Shown here: positions 36,205 through 45,129 of the stretch, piece by piece
Numbering within the stretch: the first letter of the stretch is position 1
Layout: the number at the start of each line of letters is the position of its first letter
Made by a program: the position numbers and the translations under genes
The notes under the pieces: generated by a model
The model's input: only the letters and a program-made list of their open reading frames with translations
Told to the model about the DNA's origin: nothing
The model's database searches: none
Origin: Cellulophaga sp. L1A9
GTDB taxonomy: Bacteria; Bacteroidota; Bacteroidia; Flavobacteriales; Flavobacteriaceae
Length of the DNA stretch: 64,000 bases
Reading direction: 5' to 3'
Assembly: GCF_009797025.1 (NCBI RefSeq)
Contig: NZ_CP047027.1
Span: forward strand, 496,001 to 560,000

Positions 36205-38733
36205 ATGATAGAAACTAAAGCCAAGCAATACTTTACCGATTCACCTGCACTAAAAATCTTGTTTCTATTTGATGAAGCACAAGAGTTTTTAGAAGAGGTG
36301 CAACGTATAGATACTTCAGATTTTAAAGTGGTGTATTGGGAGAATAATCCGTTTATATTAAAATACCAATTAACGCATGAGTTAAAAGACGAAAAAGTAT
36401 TGTTGTACTTAAACTTACCACAACCTAATTCTCAAGAGGCATACCACCAATTCCCATTAATGGGTTTATTATTAGCAAATAAAGAATTACAGCTAGACAA
36501 TGTTGGTGCTTTTATGGAGGAGTTTGGTTTGCAACGTCACCAAAAAAGCATGGTATCTAAATACATGGCAGAATTAAAATATGCAAGTGTAAAGGACGTT
36601 GTGAAACCCATTTTAGTATCGGGTAATTTTCAGGAAAAAGAATTACAGCAAGGGTTATTATCCGCATTTTTAAAATTTAAAAATGTAGAAAATTGGGTGG
36701 TTTTAATCACCAAGTTGTGCATATTGGCACAAGAAAAAAATGAAGTATCTTTTAAACGTGTGCAACAAAAAATAAAAGGCACACATTTAGCCGATATTAT
36801 TATTGCAAAAGTAGGACATCATATGGGCTACAATTTAAAAGCAATTTCTGCCATAGAGTTTTTACAAGCAGCAAAAAGTGTATTGTACAATTACACCATG
36901 CAAAATAGTCGTTTAGCAAAAAACGATCCCTATGCCACATTAAAAATTAATGATACCAGTCATCTAACATCTATCAATCAGTTTTGGCAAGTGGTAGAAA
37001 GTAATCCTTTAGTTTCTAACGGTTTTCAAGAACTGTTAGTAAACATTCAAAACGATATTAAAGGAGAGCAATTGGTTAAGGCCTATGGCATAGAAGAAAA
37101 TTATGCTTTTTATCCAAATAACTTAACCTGGGCAATTTTAGAACAATTGCAAACAAAGATCATTACAAATGATGCTGTTGGCTTACAAGTATTAGAGAAT
37201 TTAGGATTACAACAAGAAGTACAAGGAGCAGCTAAAGAAACGGTTCGTTTTTTACGACAAGTATTAAAAACATCATTAGCAATAAATAATATTACAACAT
37301 ACACTTTAAATACACCAGAAGAGTACATTGCCTATTACACCAACGAAGTATATAAAATTGACACCAATTTTAGGAGAGCTATATTGTATTTTAATGAAAT
37401 TGATAGTGTAGAAGTACCTGCAACTATAGATTTAGAAGCATTAAAAAATCATTTAAATGAGACTTACAATAAGCATATAGATCAATTAAACAGACAATGG
37501 TTACAATGTTTATCTAGAATAGATTTTGACTACAAAACCATTCAAACACCAAAACAATATGACTTCTATAAGACAGAAGTTGCTGAGGTGGATCAGAAAA
37601 TGGTAGTCATTATTTCTGATGCATTGCGTTATGAGGTAGGAGAAGAACTGTTATCTAAAATGCATGGAGATACTAAAAACACCGCAGAAATAAGACACAT
37701 GTTAGCATCTGTTCCATCTAGAACGAGTGTTGGTATGGCGCAATTATTACCTGGAGAAAAAGTATTTAATTCAGGAAAGATTTTAAGCGATGGACTTTCA
37801 ACAGAAAGCACCTATAGAAGTAATTTACTTCAAAAGTATAAATCAAATGCAGAAGGCGTGCAATTTGAGGCTGTAAAAAATGCGAAGCAAGCAGAAAACA
37901 GAGCGTTGTTTAAGAATGATTTAGTATACATTTATCATGATGTAATTGATGCAAGAGGAGATAAAAGAGTTTCAGAAAGAAAAACATTTGAAGCAGTAAG
38001 GGAAGCAATTGCAGAGTTAGAACGGTTTATTAAGTTACTGCACAGTTCTTACAATGTGACCAATGTATTAGTGACCGCAGATCATGGGTTTTTATACAAC
38101 GACAAAAAAATTGTAGATAAAGAATTAGAAACCTTACCAAGCGATACATTTATTTCTCATAATAGATTCTTTATTACAAAAGAAAAGAAAGAACAAGAAT
38201 TGGGATATACTTTTCCACTTAAACAAACCACAACTTTTAAGGAAGACTTTTATGTAAATATTCCGTTTTCAGTAAATAGGTATCGTAAATCTGGTGTAGG
38301 ACATCAGTTTGTACATTGTGGAGCTAGTTTACAAGAATTAATAACACCATTAATTGTAAGTTCTAGAAAACGAATAGAAGTTGCTAAAAAGGTGAATCCA
38401 ACATTGTTAAACAAAGGCAAACTTCGCGTAGTATCCAATGTGTTGAAATTTAATATTCTGCAGGAAAACGAAGTGTCACGTTTAGAAAAAGAAAGAACAA
38501 TTAATATCGCATTATATAAAGAAACAACTTTGATAAGTAATAGTGTTGATATTGTTTTAAATAGTACATCAGAAGCACCAAGCGATCGATTAACAAATGT
38601 AGAGTTAATTGTAAACGCTGAGTTTTCTAACGAAAATGTTTTTAAATTAAAAGTATTTGATATAGACGATATGCTAAATCCTTTAATTGAAGAGTTAGTA
38701 ATTAATAACACCTTATTGGCGCAAGATTTTTAG
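36205..38733 (+). CDS. pglZ: BREX phosphatase-like protein PglZ (BrxZ)
   Basis: An 842-residue protein with the PglZ alkaline-phosphatase-like core. VVIISDALRYEVGEELL near residue 467 holds the first metal Asp. VPSRTSVGMAQLLPG near 510 and VTADHGFLYND near 625 hold the DHG metal ligands. It is required in every BREX type; a nuclease or phosphatase activity has been proposed for the family. The N-terminal 450 residues are helical. It is two bases after pglX and two before brxL. Confidence 0.94.
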   Translation: MIETKAKQYFTDSPALKILFLFDEAQEFLEEVQRIDTSDFKVVYWENNPFILKYQLTHELKDEKVLLYLNLPQPNSQEAYHQFPLMGLLLANKELQLDNVGAFMEEFGLQRHQKSMVSKYMAELKYASVKDVVKPILVSGNFQEKELQQGLLSAFLKFKNVENWVVLITKLCILAQEKNEVSFKRVQQKIKGTHLADIIIAKVGHHMGYNLKAISAIEFLQAAKSVLYNYTMQNSRLAKNDPYATLKINDTSHLTSINQFWQVVESNPLVSNGFQELLVNIQNDIKGEQLVKAYGIEENYAFYPNNLTWAILEQLQTKIITNDAVGLQVLENLGLQQEVQGAAKETVRFLRQVLKTSLAINNITTYTLNTPEEYIAYYTNEVYKIDTNFRRAILYFNEIDSVEVPATIDLEALKNHLNETYNKHIDQLNRQWLQCLSRIDFDYKTIQTPKQYDFYKTEVAEVDQKMVVIISDALRYEVGEELLSKMHGDTKNTAEIRHMLASVPSRTSVGMAQLLPGEKVFNSGKILSDGLSTESTYRSNLLQKYKSNAEGVQFEAVKNAKQAENRALFKNDLVYIYHDVIDARGDKRVSERKTFEAVREAIAELERFIKLLHSSYNVTNVLVTADHGFLYNDKKIVDKELETLPSDTFISHNRFFITKEKKEQELGYTFPLKQTTTFKEDFYVNIPFSVNRYRKSGVGHQFVHCGASLQELITPLIVSSRKRIEVAKKVNPTLLNKGKLRVVSNVLKFNILQENEVSRLEKERTINIALYKETTLISNSVDIVLNSTSEAPSDRLTNVELIVNAEFSNENVFKLKVFDIDDMLNPLIEELVINNTLLAQDF

Positions 38734-38735
38734 TT

Positions 38736-40742
38736 ATGAGTTTAAAAGAAAAAATAATACAACATTTCGAAGGTAAAGTAGTTCGTAAAGATTTAACAGC
38801 AATAGTTAAAGGGAGTAATCCTGTTCCTGTTTATGTTTTAGAATATTTATTAGGACAATACTGTGCTATTGATGATGAAGAAATTATTGCAGCAGGTATT
38901 GAAAAGGTTAAAAATGTAATTAGAGATAATTATGTACACCGTTCGGATGCAGAAGTTGTAAAAGCTAAAATTAGAGATAGCGGAAGCTATAAAATTATTG
39001 ATAAAATTAATGTATCGCTTAATGACAAGGCGAATATATACGAAGCAGAATTTGCTAGTTTAGGTTTAAAAGGAGTTCCTATTGCTGACAAAATGGTAAT
39101 GGATAACCAAAAACTATTAAGTGGTGGTGGCGTTTGGTGTATTTTAAATATTGGATATTCTCATGCAGATGATATTACAATGCGCTGGATTATTGTAGAT
39201 TTGAAACCTATTCAAGTTTCTAATGTTAATTTGAAAGAATATGTCGATTTAAGAAAAGAGTTCACAACGGAAGAATGGTTGGATCTATTAATGCACAGCA
39301 TTGGGTTAAATCCAGAATATTTTAATACGCGTGATAAGTTTATACAGTTGTCACGTTTAATTCCACATACAGAAAACAACTATAATTTTATTGAATTAGG
39401 ACCTAAAGGAACTGGTAAGTCTCATATATTTTCAGAGTTATCACCGCATGGTGTTTTAGTGTCTGGAGGCGATGTGTCTAAAGCGAGACTATTTGTAAAT
39501 AACACAGGAAATAAAATTGGATTAGTTGGCTATTGGGATGTTGTAGCACTCGATGAATTTGAGCAAGAAAAAGGAGGAAAGCGTACCGATGGTGATTTGG
39601 TAAAGATCATGCAAAATTACATGGCAAACCAGAGTTTCAATAGAGGTAAAGAAACCTATCAAGCCACAGCGTCTATGGCTTTTGTGGGCAACACGAAGCA
39701 TAACGTGCCTTATATGCTAAAGAACTCACATTTATTTGAGTCTATTCCTGAAGGCTATTTAAAAGGTGCTTTTTTAGATAGAATGCATATGTACATTCCT
39801 GGTTGGGAAGTTCGTATTCTTAAAACAGCAGTCTTTTCATCGGAGTATGGTTTTATAGTAGATTACCTAGCAGAATTGCTGAGAGAAATGCGTAAGTATG
39901 ATTTCTCATCTATTATGGATAAATACGTAAAGCTTGACGGATCGTTAACAACAAGAGATAAAACAGCCATTAGAAAAACATTTTCTGGGTTAGTGAAATT
40001 AATATATCCGCATCAAGAGGTTTCTGAAAAAGAAGCTTTAGAGCTTTTAAATTTTAGTATTGAAGGACGAAAGCGTGTGAAAGATCAATTATATATTATT
40101 GATGAAACATTTAAATCAGAACCAGTTGATTTTAAATATACTATACTGTCCAACGGTGTTGAGGTATATCCTGAAACACTAGAAAATTTAAATTACAAGG
40201 CGGCAGTTGAGATACAGGAAGAAACCGAAGCAGAAGATTCTGGAGAAGTCGTTGTGAAGCCTAAATTAGAACTAAAACCACATCAAACGATCTTAAAAGA
40301 TAATCAAACAGGTATATCCTATAAAAAACTCTTTGCTAACTATTTAAAAGGCGCTAAGAATATTACCATTCAAGATCCTTATATCAGGATGTATTACCAG
40401 TTTAAAAACTTATTAGAATTCTGTATCATGCTAGGGAATATTAAAGATCCTGAAGACCAAATCAATTTAGAAGTGGTGACTTGGAATCATGATGAATATT
40501 TGGAAGAATCAAGATCGTCATTAGAAGAATTAGCTCAAAATGTAGAAAGTATAGGGATAAACTTAACATTTCGTTTTGAACAACATCACGATCGTTTTAT
40601 TGCTGCAGATAATGGTTGGAAAATTACACTAGGTAGAGGCCTTGATATTTTCGAGAAGATTGAAGAACGTTTTAGCGTAGCTGATATGGATCAGACCAAA
40701 AGGAAGTGTAAGTCTTGTGAGTTGACGTATTTAAGAATTTAA
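38736..40742 (+). CDS. brxL: BREX Lon-like protein BrxL
   Basis: A 668-residue AAA+ protein of the Lon-like BrxL family, which marks this as type I BREX. Walker A is GPKGTGKSH near residue 222, after ENNYNFIELG, and Walker B VALDEFEQEK near 270. NTKHNVPYMLKNSHLFESIP is the sensor region. BrxL forms DNA-binding barrels in studied cases and is needed for defence. It is the last gene of the BREX operon; the next gene starts 82 bp later. Confidence 0.93.
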   Translation: MSLKEKIIQHFEGKVVRKDLTAIVKGSNPVPVYVLEYLLGQYCAIDDEEIIAAGIEKVKNVIRDNYVHRSDAEVVKAKIRDSGSYKIIDKINVSLNDKANIYEAEFASLGLKGVPIADKMVMDNQKLLSGGGVWCILNIGYSHADDITMRWIIVDLKPIQVSNVNLKEYVDLRKEFTTEEWLDLLMHSIGLNPEYFNTRDKFIQLSRLIPHTENNYNFIELGPKGTGKSHIFSELSPHGVLVSGGDVSKARLFVNNTGNKIGLVGYWDVVALDEFEQEKGGKRTDGDLVKIMQNYMANQSFNRGKETYQATASMAFVGNTKHNVPYMLKNSHLFESIPEGYLKGAFLDRMHMYIPGWEVRILKTAVFSSEYGFIVDYLAELLREMRKYDFSSIMDKYVKLDGSLTTRDKTAIRKTFSGLVKLIYPHQEVSEKEALELLNFSIEGRKRVKDQLYIIDETFKSEPVDFKYTILSNGVEVYPETLENLNYKAAVEIQEETEAEDSGEVVVKPKLELKPHQTILKDNQTGISYKKLFANYLKGAKNITIQDPYIRMYYQFKNLLEFCIMLGNIKDPEDQINLEVVTWNHDEYLEESRSSLEELAQNVESIGINLTFRFEQHHDRFIAADNGWKITLGRGLDIFEKIEERFSVADMDQTKRKCKSCELTYLRI

Positions 40743-40767
40743 TTAAGTTTGAATGTATGCTAAGTGA

Positions 40768-40782
40768 TTTACATTTTGTAAA
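40768..40782. promoter_or_regulatory. Palindromic dyad upstream of the alkB operon
   Basis: TTTACA (40768-40773) and TGTAAA (40777-40782) around TTT, in the 82-bp gap after brxL. It is a candidate operator, suggesting that the following four genes have their own promoter. No exact TAnnTTTG is present. Confidence 0.35.
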
Positions 40783-40824
40783 TTAAAATTTGTTAAACCT
40801 TCTTAAAAGAATATAGATTAGTAA

Positions 40825-41445
40825 ATGGATTTATTTAACCAAACACCAAAAAAACGCGAGTTTAAGAAAATAAAATTAAAGGATGGGGAGGTTTGGTATA
40901 TGGAAAGTTTTATACCTCTTGATAAAGCCAATAACTACTTTAAGACTTTTTTAGAAACAATTAACTGGCGACAAGAAGAGATAAAAATGTATGGAAAAAC
41001 CTATCCAGTACCGCGTAAAACTGCTTGGTACGGTTATGAAGGCTTTAATTATAAGTATTCAGGTATTTTATGTAATCCAGAACCTTGGACAAAAGAACTT
41101 CTAGGTATAAAAAGGGTAATAGAAAGTTTTTTACCAGAATCAGATTTTAATAGTGTTCTCCTTAATCTTTATCGAAACGGCAGTGATAAAGTAAGCTGGC
41201 ACGCAGATGATGAAAAGGGACTGGGAACGAATCCTTTAATTGCATCTGTAAGTTTGGGAGCAACAAGGCGATTTGATTTAAAGCATAAAATAGATCCAGA
41301 TGAAAAACTCCAGTTAGAATTAGCTCCTGGATCATTAGTTATTATGAAAAGTGCTTTGCAGCATAATTGGTTGCACCAAATTCCTATACAAAAAAGAATT
41401 TTTGATTCAAGAATAAATCTAACATTTAGAACTATTGTGAGCTAA
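40825..41445 (+). CDS. AlkB-like 2-oxoglutarate/Fe(II) dioxygenase
   Basis: A 206-residue dioxygenase resembling the ALKBH2/3 branch of AlkB, which oxidatively removes methyl groups from DNA or RNA bases. The iron ligands are H126 and D128 in SWHADDE and H184 in NWLHQIP. R196 and R202 in RINLTFR bind 2-oxoglutarate. NLYRNGSDKVSWH and ASVSLGATRRFDLKHK are typical. It overlaps the next gene by one base (TAATG), so it is translationally coupled to the methyltransferase-like/Hsp70 fusion. That makes a role in the same pathway likely, rather than a stray repair gene. Confidence 0.9.
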   Translation: MDLFNQTPKKREFKKIKLKDGEVWYMESFIPLDKANNYFKTFLETINWRQEEIKMYGKTYPVPRKTAWYGYEGFNYKYSGILCNPEPWTKELLGIKRVIESFLPESDFNSVLLNLYRNGSDKVSWHADDEKGLGTNPLIASVSLGATRRFDLKHKIDPDEKLQLELAPGSLVIMKSALQHNWLHQIPIQKRIFDSRINLTFRTIVS

Positions 41446-43940
41446 TGAGTGTTTACAATAAAATTGTGGAAGCCATAGATGAATTAAATGATGCACCACT
41501 AGAAATTAAAGAGTATTTACAATCTCTAAAACCAGATGTCAAGCACTTAAGAGTTTCTTATAGAAAACCACCGCCCGTTTACGTGGATTATGCATTACAA
41601 AACATTCAAAGTGCATATCTCATTACTTATCTACCACATTACTACCAACTTATATACAAAATATTATTAGAGCAGAATTTACAGGTTATGAAGTCTAAAA
41701 CAGCTTTCTCTGCTGTTTTTATAGGTGGAGGACCTGGATCTGAAGCTTATGGAACTGTAAAATACATCCTTGATTACTGTCCTGATATAAAAAACATCTC
41801 TATTGATATTTTAGATATTAACGCGAACACTTGGGACTATAGTCATTCAGTTTTATCTGGGTTTTTGCTTCCTGAACTGAATGGTTATAATGAAGTATCC
41901 ATAAAATGGAATAGCCATCAATTTAACCTAGTAAATAAAAATGACATAAAATTAAATACTTCTCTTATTGATAATGCAGATATAGTTGTTATTCAAAACT
42001 GTATTAACGAAATTGCTAAAACAGACTATCAAATATTAGAAGAGAATGTTTTGGAGATTTTTAAATTATTACCTGATTATTCTTCTTTATTGATGGTAGA
42101 TTTAACTACTAGTGTAAGATCAAAAATTGCTAAACTAGAGCAAGTTGTTGAAAGTTTTTTTCCAGAGTTAATTAAAACAACTACATCAGGAAATAAAGGA
42201 GCTTCTGCCTTAACTTCTATTAATTATAGGCCATCTCAAATTATTAGAGAAAACTTATTGGACTTTTCAGATGGATTAATGCCTCGGAAAAACTTAAAGT
42301 ATGATTTTTCACTATTGAATAAGAGTTCCTATTCAATAGTGGAAGATAAAAAGCGAATTGGGATTAACGCTATTTACCGTCCTTTGAGTAATATTAATGA
42401 ATCTATACAAGATTTAACAAACTGTTCATTTATTGGGATAGACTTTGGTACTTCAAGCTCTGTTTGTTCTATTGCGTATATTCAGAATGATTCTCTTAAA
42501 GTAGAACTATTAGAGATCGAGCAAAAAGACCATTTGGGTTCAATATCTAGTAGTACGATAGTTCCAACTATAATGGGTATTGTTGGTAAACAGTTTTTAT
42601 TAGGTAAATACGCTCAGGATAGAAGACATGAATTCACTTTTGGAGAAGATGGTTGGTATGGCTTTAAAGAGAATATATTAAATCTGGAAGATCAAATATT
42701 TCCTGAATCTAGATTATTGAATCATCCATCTCTACAAATTAACAACGGAGCAGATGCTCTTGTTGTTTTCTTTAAAAGATTAAAAAGCGAAATAGAAAAA
42801 AATGTAATCGAAAAAGGATTGTCGTTAGAGAAACGTTTTTCCTTCAGTACTCCTGCAAATTATGGGCTAAAAGAAAAAGAACTACTCGAAAAATATATTG
42901 TTCAAGCTGGATTTGAACAAGGAACTTTTTCCTTTGTAGAAGAACCAATTTCATCCCTTCTTGGGACTATTCATCAGGAAAATTTAGCCTTGGACCTAGA
43001 AAAAGACCTAAACATTTTAGTTATTGATGTAGGCGCAGGAACAGTTGATTGCTGTGCAATTAAATTGCTAAAAGACACGGATAATGTGATGGCAGAAACT
43101 CTAGCTATATATAGAAATGAAAACATAGGAGGCAATCTTATCAATAGACTAATTGCTAATAAACTTTTTGAAAAAGATAATAGTATAACAATAGATGAAG
43201 ATTTTGTTTTGAAAATTTGTGAAGAATCAAAGCTTCAATTTTGTAAATCGTTTATGGTTGATGCTCAAGTCGACTATTCTTTACCAGAATTAGCTAATTC
43301 CAATCAAAATAAAAATTGCCAAATTGGATCTTATGGAATAGATACCAAGCTTCAGTTGAGTTTTTCTGAGTTTAATGAATTAATGGAGGTTTACTTTAGT
43401 GGAGGTGAGGGTTTCAATGGTTTTTCAGACACTATAGATAAAACGCTTTCTAGCGCAACTTTAGAACATAGTGAACTTGATCATATAATAATATCAGGCG
43501 GTGGTGCTAAAAATCCCTATTTGCGATCATTATGTGCGACTTATTTTGATGTCTCAAAAATAATCATGCCAAATAATAGTCAAGAACAGGTTGCTTTAGG
43601 CAATGCTATACAATCATTTGTCACGAATGCTTTTGGTAAACAGGTTATAGAATCTGTGCTAAATAGAAATATTAATATCATAGAAAGTGGAAAGCAAAAG
43701 CCTATTTTTAAAAAAGGAGAAGTACTTCCTACTTTAGAATACGAGATTAACATTGAAAAGAGTAATAATTCTTTAGAGTTTTATTCAGAAATAACCAATG
43801 AAAGCATCCACTTTAAATGGGATCAATCCATGGGAGCAATAAAAGCAATTATAATAATAAATCAAGAATCAAGAGTTATTTGTGATTTAGTTACTAACTC
43901 ATCAATTATTAGAGTTAAACCAATTATAAAAAAAAGATAA
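41445..43940 (+). CDS. Methyltransferase-like domain fused to Hsp70/DnaK-type ATPase
   Basis: An 831-residue two-part protein. Residues about 1-300 look like a class I SAM-binding Rossmann domain: VFIGGGPGSEAYG (92-103) as motif I, DILDINANTWDY (121-132) as the acidic end of strand 2, and IVVIQNCINEI near 180-190. Residues about 328-730 are an Hsp70-type actin-fold ATPase: phosphate-1 GIDFGTSSS (331-339), VEEPISSLLG (498-507), phosphate-2 IDVGAGTVD (527-535), IGGNLINRL (561-569) and adenosine motif IIISGGGAKNPYL (681-693). A small C-terminal region (740-831) replaces the normal substrate-binding domain. It sits between alkB and a helicase in a tight operon. I do not recognise this fusion from any named defence system. 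Whether the first domain actually methylates is unknown. Confidence 0.8.
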   Translation: MSVYNKIVEAIDELNDAPLEIKEYLQSLKPDVKHLRVSYRKPPPVYVDYALQNIQSAYLITYLPHYYQLIYKILLEQNLQVMKSKTAFSAVFIGGGPGSEAYGTVKYILDYCPDIKNISIDILDINANTWDYSHSVLSGFLLPELNGYNEVSIKWNSHQFNLVNKNDIKLNTSLIDNADIVVIQNCINEIAKTDYQILEENVLEIFKLLPDYSSLLMVDLTTSVRSKIAKLEQVVESFFPELIKTTTSGNKGASALTSINYRPSQIIRENLLDFSDGLMPRKNLKYDFSLLNKSSYSIVEDKKRIGINAIYRPLSNINESIQDLTNCSFIGIDFGTSSSVCSIAYIQNDSLKVELLEIEQKDHLGSISSSTIVPTIMGIVGKQFLLGKYAQDRRHEFTFGEDGWYGFKENILNLEDQIFPESRLLNHPSLQINNGADALVVFFKRLKSEIEKNVIEKGLSLEKRFSFSTPANYGLKEKELLEKYIVQAGFEQGTFSFVEEPISSLLGTIHQENLALDLEKDLNILVIDVGAGTVDCCAIKLLKDTDNVMAETLAIYRNENIGGNLINRLIANKLFEKDNSITIDEDFVLKICEESKLQFCKSFMVDAQVDYSLPELANSNQNKNCQIGSYGIDTKLQLSFSEFNELMEVYFSGGEGFNGFSDTIDKTLSSATLEHSELDHIIISGGGAKNPYLRSLCATYFDVSKIIMPNNSQEQVALGNAIQSFVTNAFGKQVIESVLNRNINIIESGKQKPIFKKGEVLPTLEYEINIEKSNNSLEFYSEITNESIHFKWDQSMGAIKAIIIINQESRVICDLVTNSSIIRVKPIIKKR

Positions 43941-43943
43941 TAT

Positions 43944-45119
43944 ATGCAGTGGATGATAGAAGAAGCTAGGCTTGGTCCTGAGCAAAGAGATATTATTGAA
44001 GAAATGAATGATTTGAATGGCAAACCTGTTTGGATACAAGGTCATGCAGGTTCTGGGAAATCTATAGTATTACTACATGCGCTAACAGACTATATAATAC
44101 GTAATCCAAATGCAAAAATCGTAGTTGTTGTTTTTACACATGCATTGATAGATTTGTTATCTTCAGGTTTAAGGCAAATTCCAGCATTAAACGGTAGGAC
44201 TATTCCAGTAATAACTATTTATGACATTAATGGCCGCCTTTATAGAAAAGAAAGGTTTGATGCTATCTTCTGTGATGAGATACAGGATATCCCAACAGTT
44301 CTTTTGGAAAGAATAAAAAAGGGTTGTAATCAATTAATCATTGCAGGAGATGCAGCACAATCGATTTACTCTTCTGTCCCTAATTTTAACGAAAGACCAG
44401 CAACTAAAGAAGAAATAATACAACAACTAAATCCTGAGGTTAAAAACACAACAACTATTTATCGGCTAACTAGAACTCTCATTAGCGTACTGAAGAATGT
44501 ATATACAGATCTTTTCGCTGATATGGTACATATTGGAAGAGAAGATTCTGAAATTAGACTGTTTAAAACTGACTCTTATCATAAAGAGATAGAATTTTCA
44601 TGGAAAGAATCTAAACAGATCAATATTGATAGACCAGGCGAGGTAAATGCTGTGTTATTCTATAAAAGAATTGATATTATAAAATATGTAGATACTGTTT
44701 TAGCTTTAGAAGGAAAAAAGAAATGGTCAACTGGTACTTATCCTGATTATGACGATGAGAGTAGAAATTATACAGAAATGAATAATCACTTAAATAGTCA
44801 AAATGTACCTTTGATGTATGTCGGAAGTAAAATTGGATCACTTGAGAAAGCAGATAGTACAAACAAAATTGTAATTATGACATACCACTCTTCTAAAGGA
44901 TTAGACTTTGATGCGGTTTCATTACCAAATATTCAAACAGATTTGAGTACATCTGACAATGAAAATGCATTAATTCTTGTAGCTTTGTCTAGAGCTAAAA
45001 GAGATTTATTTATAACGTTTACAAATACAATGTATTCTGGCTATAGCAGGTTTCTTTTAAATACGCCCGTTAAGTTAATAAACGATTCAAAAAATGATAA
45101 CGACGACGTCGTTTTTTAA
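43944..45119 (+). CDS. Compact superfamily 1 helicase
   Basis: A 391-residue SF1 helicase. The Q-motif is LGPEQRDII (Q14), Walker A is GHAGSGKS (33-40), Walker B is FDAIFCDEIQD near residue 110, motif III is IAGDAAQSIYS near 135, motif V is MTYHSSKGLDFDAV near 315 and motif VI is LVALSRAKRDLF near 350. The usual 1B/2B insertions of UvrD are small, so this is a minimal core. It starts 3 bp after the Hsp70 fusion. It probably unwinds or translocates on nucleic acid in the same pathway. Confidence 0.85.
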   Translation: MQWMIEEARLGPEQRDIIEEMNDLNGKPVWIQGHAGSGKSIVLLHALTDYIIRNPNAKIVVVVFTHALIDLLSSGLRQIPALNGRTIPVITIYDINGRLYRKERFDAIFCDEIQDIPTVLLERIKKGCNQLIIAGDAAQSIYSSVPNFNERPATKEEIIQQLNPEVKNTTTIYRLTRTLISVLKNVYTDLFADMVHIGREDSEIRLFKTDSYHKEIEFSWKESKQINIDRPGEVNAVLFYKRIDIIKYVDTVLALEGKKKWSTGTYPDYDDESRNYTEMNNHLNSQNVPLMYVGSKIGSLEKADSTNKIVIMTYHSSKGLDFDAVSLPNIQTDLSTSDNENALILVALSRAKRDLFITFTNTMYSGYSRFLLNTPVKLINDSKNDNDDVVF

Positions 45120-45129
45120 AAAAACAAAG

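Noticed and set aside
41445..43940. Housekeeping DnaK chaperone
   Set aside because: It lacks the normal substrate-binding domain, carries a 300-residue methyltransferase-like N-terminus and lies in a mobile island without dnaJ or grpE.
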